In this document: positions 7,221 to 9,636 of the stretch, one piece after another | Layout: every line of letters starts with the position of its first letter | How positions within the stretch are numbered: position 1 is the stretch's first letter | Origin: Chloroflexi bacterium UBA2235 | GTDB lineage: Bacteria; Chloroflexota; UBA11872; UBA12225 | Direction: 5' to 3' | DNA: 9,636 bases | NCBI GenBank assembly: GCA_002347925.1 | Contig: DDYL01000011.1 | Span: 1 to 9,636 of the forward strand | Made by a program: the position numbers and the translations under genes | Notes under the pieces: model-generated | Told to the model about the DNA's origin: nothing | What the model saw: the letters and a program-made list of their open reading frames with translations, nothing else | Database searches by the model: none

Positions 7221-7242
7221 CGAAGCCGGTATTCGGCGTTCG
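7221..7242 (+). promoter_or_regulatory. Upstream hairpin in the rel leader
   Basis: CGAAGCCG (7221-7228) pairs with CGGC and TTCG (7234-7237 and 7239-7242) around a GTATT loop, with one bulged G at 7238. That makes an 8-bp stem shortly after the predicted transcript start. There is no T-run after it, so it is not an obvious intrinsic terminator. Confidence 0.35.
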
Positions 7243-7273
7243 TTGATTGTTGCGTCGGCTGATCCTGTCACCT

Positions 7274-7297
7274 GCAACTGGGCTAGTTGCCCGTTGC
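7274..7297 (+). promoter_or_regulatory. Alternative hairpins directly before the rel start codon
   Basis: Two overlapping stems compete here. Stem A pairs GCAACT (7274-7279) with AGTTGC (7285-7290) around GGGCT. Stem B pairs GCAAC plus GGGC (7274-7278, 7280-7283) with GCCC plus GTTGC (7289-7297) around TAGTT, with T7279 bulged, giving 9 base pairs. Stem B ends 13 bases before the ATG at 7311, next to the likely ribosome site. The structure could modulate rel translation; this is inference from base pairing only. Confidence 0.4.
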
Positions 7298-7310
7298 CAA
7301 GATTGAAGCC

Positions 7311-9575
7311 ATGCCCGATGCCATCGTGATTTCGACGCCGATTCCAGCGATTGAGAACGAACCGGGTGCGTCGCGTCGCGTTACTACGCTTCACGATCTT
7401 CTGGTTCGTCTCCGTGCCTATTTGCCGCCCAACACCGACTTGGGCATTGTTGAGCGTGCGTACGAGTACGCCGCCAAAGCCCATGCCGGCCAGAGCCGTG
7501 GTTCGGGCGAGCCCTATATCCAGCATCCCCTAGAGACAGCCCTGCTTCTGGCTGATCTGCAGCTTGATCGGGCAACAATCGCGGCGGCGCTTCTGCACGA
7601 TGTGATCGAGGACACTGGCGTCACATTTGACGCACTGCGTGAGGCGTTTGGCATTGAAGTTGCCCGGCTCGTCGATGGGGTTACCAAGCTATCACGGATC
7701 CATTGGAATAGTCTTGAGGAACAGCAGGCCGAAAACCTGCGCAAGATGTTTCTGGCAATGGCCGAGGACATTCGTGTTGTCCTAATCAAGTTGTGCGATC
7801 GACTGCACAATGTGCGCACTCTGGACGGTAAGCGCCCCGACGCACGTCACCGTATCGCCCGGGAGACACTCGAGATCTACGCTCCTCTGGCGCATCGTCT
7901 TGGCATCTGGCAGGTCAAGTGGAAGCTTGAGGATGCTGCGTTCTATCACCTTGAACCTGAACACTATCAGGAGCTGAAGCGCCTCCTGAACGACACGCGT
8001 CGGGCACGAGAGACGCACGTCGAGGAGTGCATCGAGTCCATACGCGACCACTTGGCGAAGACCGGGGTCACCTCCGAGATTACAGGGCGTCCCAAGCACA
8101 TCTACTCCATTTACAAGAAGATGGAGCGGACGGGGCGGAGCTTTGACCAGTTGTACGACCTGCTTGCCCTCAGGGTTGTGGTAGGCACGGTCCCTGAGTG
8201 CTATGCGGCGCTTGGAATCGTTCACAGCCTCTGGCCGCCGGTTCCAGGACAGTTCGACGATTACATCGCGATGCCAAAGGGCAACATGTACCAGTCGCTG
8301 CACACGGCCGTGGTCGCGCGCACTGGCCGATTCCTCGAGGTGCAGATCCGCACGCACGATATGCATCGGATCGCCGAACACGGGATTGCGGCGCACTGGC
8401 GCTACAAGGAAGGTAGTCAGCCGGATACGCAGTTCGAGGCGAAACTTGCGTGGTTGCGCCAACTCATGGCGTGGCAACAGGAACTCTCGACGGCACAGGA
8501 ATTCGTCGAGACCGTCAAGATGGACATCTTCCAGGATCAGGTCTTTGTCTTCACCCCACGCGGTGAGGTCAAGGACTTGCCGGCGCGGGCGACACCGTTG
8601 GATTTCGCCTACCGGATCCATACTGATGTCGGACACCGGTGCATCGGCGCGCGCGTGAACCAGAAACTGGTTTCCCTTGACTACGAACTCAAGAATGGCG
8701 ACATAGTTGAAATCCTGACCACCAAGTCTTCGCACGGCCCAAGTCGTGACTGGTTGACGGTTGTCCGCACAGGCCACGCGCGGGAAAAGATCCGCCAGTG
8801 GTTCAAGCAGCAGCAGCGCGCTGAGAACATCATTCGAGGGCGCGACGTGCTGGAGAAGGAACTCAAGCGCCTCGGTCTTGGTGGCATCGGCTCCATCGCC
8901 GAGACACAACTAGAGACTACGGCTACACAGCTCAACTTCCAGTCGCTGGACAGTCTTCTGGCGGCGATCGGATACGGCGGCGTCGGATTGCAGACGGTCA
9001 TCGGGCGACTGGGACTTCGTTCGGTTCCCGAACCAACATTCATTGACCTACCGGAAGTAGCACCGACGGCCGGCGCCAATTCCACGGGTGCGGTGCAGGT
9101 GATGGGTGTAGGTGACCTCCTGACACGCATGGCCCCCTGTTGCAAGCCCGTGCCGGGCGACCGGATCATCGGGTTCATTACCCGGAACCGGGGGATCACG
9201 ATCCATCGTCAGGACTGCCACAATGTTCTGGCCGAGGATGAACCAGACCGTCTGGTGGTCGTCGATTGGGGACGCAGCGGGGTTCAGAACTACCCGGTGA
9301 CGGTTCGGGTTGAAGCGTTTGACCGTCCCGGTCTCCTGCGTGACGTTGCAGCCGTGGTGGCCGAAGAGAAACTGAACATCACCGGTTCACAGGTCACCGT
9401 CGATGCCCACGAGGGAATTGCGACGATCATGACTACCGTGGAACTCGGAAGCCTCGCACAACTAAGCCGCCTCCTGACTCGCCTCGAATCGATCAAGGCG
9501 GTGCGGAACGCCAGTCGGGAGACGCGAGGCAATGGGGTGCAGGTTCCGGCAGGGTTGCGAGACCGGGTGAACTAG
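7311..9575 (+). CDS. rel: Bifunctional (p)ppGpp synthetase/hydrolase, long RelA/SpoT homolog (Rel)
   Basis: This enzyme makes (p)ppGpp from ATP and GDP/GTP during amino-acid starvation and hydrolyses it otherwise. Numbering from ATG 7311 (754 aa), the HD hydrolase domain (about 40-190) keeps its metal and catalytic residues: H72 in QHPLETA, H96-D97 in LLHDVIEDT, and D163 and N167 in KLCDRLHNVRTL. The synthetase domain (about 245-370) has GRPKHIYSIYKKM (259-271), D283 in YDLLALRV, DDYIAMPKGNMYQSLHT (316-332), E343 in LEVQIRT, and GIAAHWRYKEG (358-368). The regulatory half has a TGS domain (about 408-472, FVFTPRGEVKDLP), a helical linker, a zinc-finger-like segment with C610-C611 and C636-H637 (APCCKP, RQDCHN), and a C-terminal ACT domain (about 663-737, AFDRPGLLRDVAAVV). 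The intact HD site argues for a bifunctional enzyme rather than a synthetase-only RelA. An in-frame TTG at 7287 would add eight residues but lies inside a predicted stem, so I prefer the ATG. It is divergent from obgE. Confidence 0.97.
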   Translation: MPDAIVISTPIPAIENEPGASRRVTTLHDLLVRLRAYLPPNTDLGIVERAYEYAAKAHAGQSRGSGEPYIQHPLETALLLADLQLDRATIAAALLHDVIEDTGVTFDALREAFGIEVARLVDGVTKLSRIHWNSLEEQQAENLRKMFLAMAEDIRVVLIKLCDRLHNVRTLDGKRPDARHRIARETLEIYAPLAHRLGIWQVKWKLEDAAFYHLEPEHYQELKRLLNDTRRARETHVEECIESIRDHLAKTGVTSEITGRPKHIYSIYKKMERTGRSFDQLYDLLALRVVVGTVPECYAALGIVHSLWPPVPGQFDDYIAMPKGNMYQSLHTAVVARTGRFLEVQIRTHDMHRIAEHGIAAHWRYKEGSQPDTQFEAKLAWLRQLMAWQQELSTAQEFVETVKMDIFQDQVFVFTPRGEVKDLPARATPLDFAYRIHTDVGHRCIGARVNQKLVSLDYELKNGDIVEILTTKSSHGPSRDWLTVVRTGHAREKIRQWFKQQQRAENIIRGRDVLEKELKRLGLGGIGSIAETQLETTATQLNFQSLDSLLAAIGYGGVGLQTVIGRLGLRSVPEPTFIDLPEVAPTAGANSTGAVQVMGVGDLLTRMAPCCKPVPGDRIIGFITRNRGITIHRQDCHNVLAEDEPDRLVVVDWGRSGVQNYPVTVRVEAFDRPGLLRDVAAVVAEEKLNITGSQVTVDAHEGIATIMTTVELGSLAQLSRLLTRLESIKAVRNASRETRGNGVQVPAGLRDRVN

Positions 9576-9611
9576 CAACGCCGGCATGACTGTTGTGCCA
9601 TGCCGGCGTTG
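9576..9611 (+). terminator. Strong stem-loop after rel, terminator-like but without a T-run
   Basis: CAACGCCGGCATG (9576-9588) and CATGCCGGCGTTG (9599-9611) form a perfect 13-bp stem around the 10-base loop ACTGTTGTGC, starting on the base after the rel stop codon. The position is that of a transcription terminator or mRNA 3' stabiliser. It is followed by ACCGCACG instead of a run of T, so classical intrinsic termination is not fully supported. As an inverted repeat it could also be a repeated or protein-binding element. Confidence 0.65.
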
Positions 9612-9636
9612 ACCGCACGCCTCGATTGACCGCACG
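9609..9636. repeat. Two 11-base direct repeats, 17-base period, at the window edge
   Basis: TTGACCGCACG occurs at 9609-9619 and again at 9626-9636, separated by CCTCGA. The first copy overlaps the last three bases of the rel 3' hairpin and the second ends on the last base of the window, so further copies may follow. TTGACC also resembles a -35 box, so a promoter for the next gene is an alternative reading. Confidence 0.45.

Noticed and set aside
7782..8909. 375-codon minus-strand open frame inside rel
   Set aside because: Opposite the conserved hydrolase, synthetase and TGS domains of rel, with no recognisable protein features.
7311..9575. Synthetase-only RelA (inactive hydrolase)
   Set aside because: The HD motif and the other metal-site residues (H72, H96-D97, D163, N167) are intact, so a bifunctional Rel is favoured.
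1..9636. CRISPR array, tRNA/rRNA, insertion sequence or phage genes
   Set aside because: No repeat-spacer pattern, no tRNA-like fold and no transposase, integrase or structural phage protein was found on either strand; the only direct repeat is the two-copy element at the right edge.

Overview
This window looks like chromosomal DNA from a GC-rich bacterium (roughly 60% GC by eye). It holds six protein-coding genes, about 93% of the sequence, and short intergenic gaps. The style of the Rel, ObgE and sugar-transferase proteins (for example the Rel stretch PECYAALGIVHSLW, and an ObgE with a C-terminal OCT domain) is compatible with Chloroflexota or a neighbouring Terrabacteria lineage. That placement is an impression from protein style and was not tested. 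I see no phage, transposon, plasmid, CRISPR, tRNA or rRNA signal.

Layout. (1) 1-4121, plus strand: three genes coupled by 4-base overlaps. These are a GlcF-type iron-sulfur subunit, a GlcD-type FAD subunit of a 2-hydroxyacid (glycolate or D-lactate-like) dehydrogenase, and a family 4 glycosyltransferase. (2) 4122-4260: a 139-base gap with a perfect 12-base palindrome and a small GC hairpin. (3) 4261-5631, plus strand: a membrane polyprenyl-phosphate sugar phosphotransferase, the usual first enzyme of exopolysaccharide or O-antigen assembly. (4) 5632-5732: a short convergent gap. (5) 5733-7097, minus strand: ObgE, a ribosome-assembly GTPase. (6) 7098-7310: a 213-base divergent region with promoter-like elements and a structured leader. 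(7) 7311-9575, plus strand: a full-length Rel/SpoT-type (p)ppGpp synthetase/hydrolase, followed by a 13-bp perfect hairpin and two 11-base direct repeats at the window edge.

How the genes work together. GlcF and GlcD should form an enzyme that oxidises a small 2-hydroxyacid and passes electrons through Fe-S clusters, probably to quinone. The glycosyltransferase and the phosphotransferase belong to surface-polysaccharide synthesis: the second loads a sugar phosphate on the lipid carrier and the first adds a further sugar. ObgE and Rel are both tied to the stringent response, because Obg proteins bind ppGpp and Rel makes and degrades it. Here they are divergent neighbours sharing one regulatory region.

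I found no convincing new multi-gene system. The most noteworthy points are the dehydrogenase-glycosyltransferase coupling, a GlcD with an altered signature near its expected metal site, two mutually exclusive hairpins just before the rel start codon, and the hairpin-plus-direct-repeat structure at the right edge.
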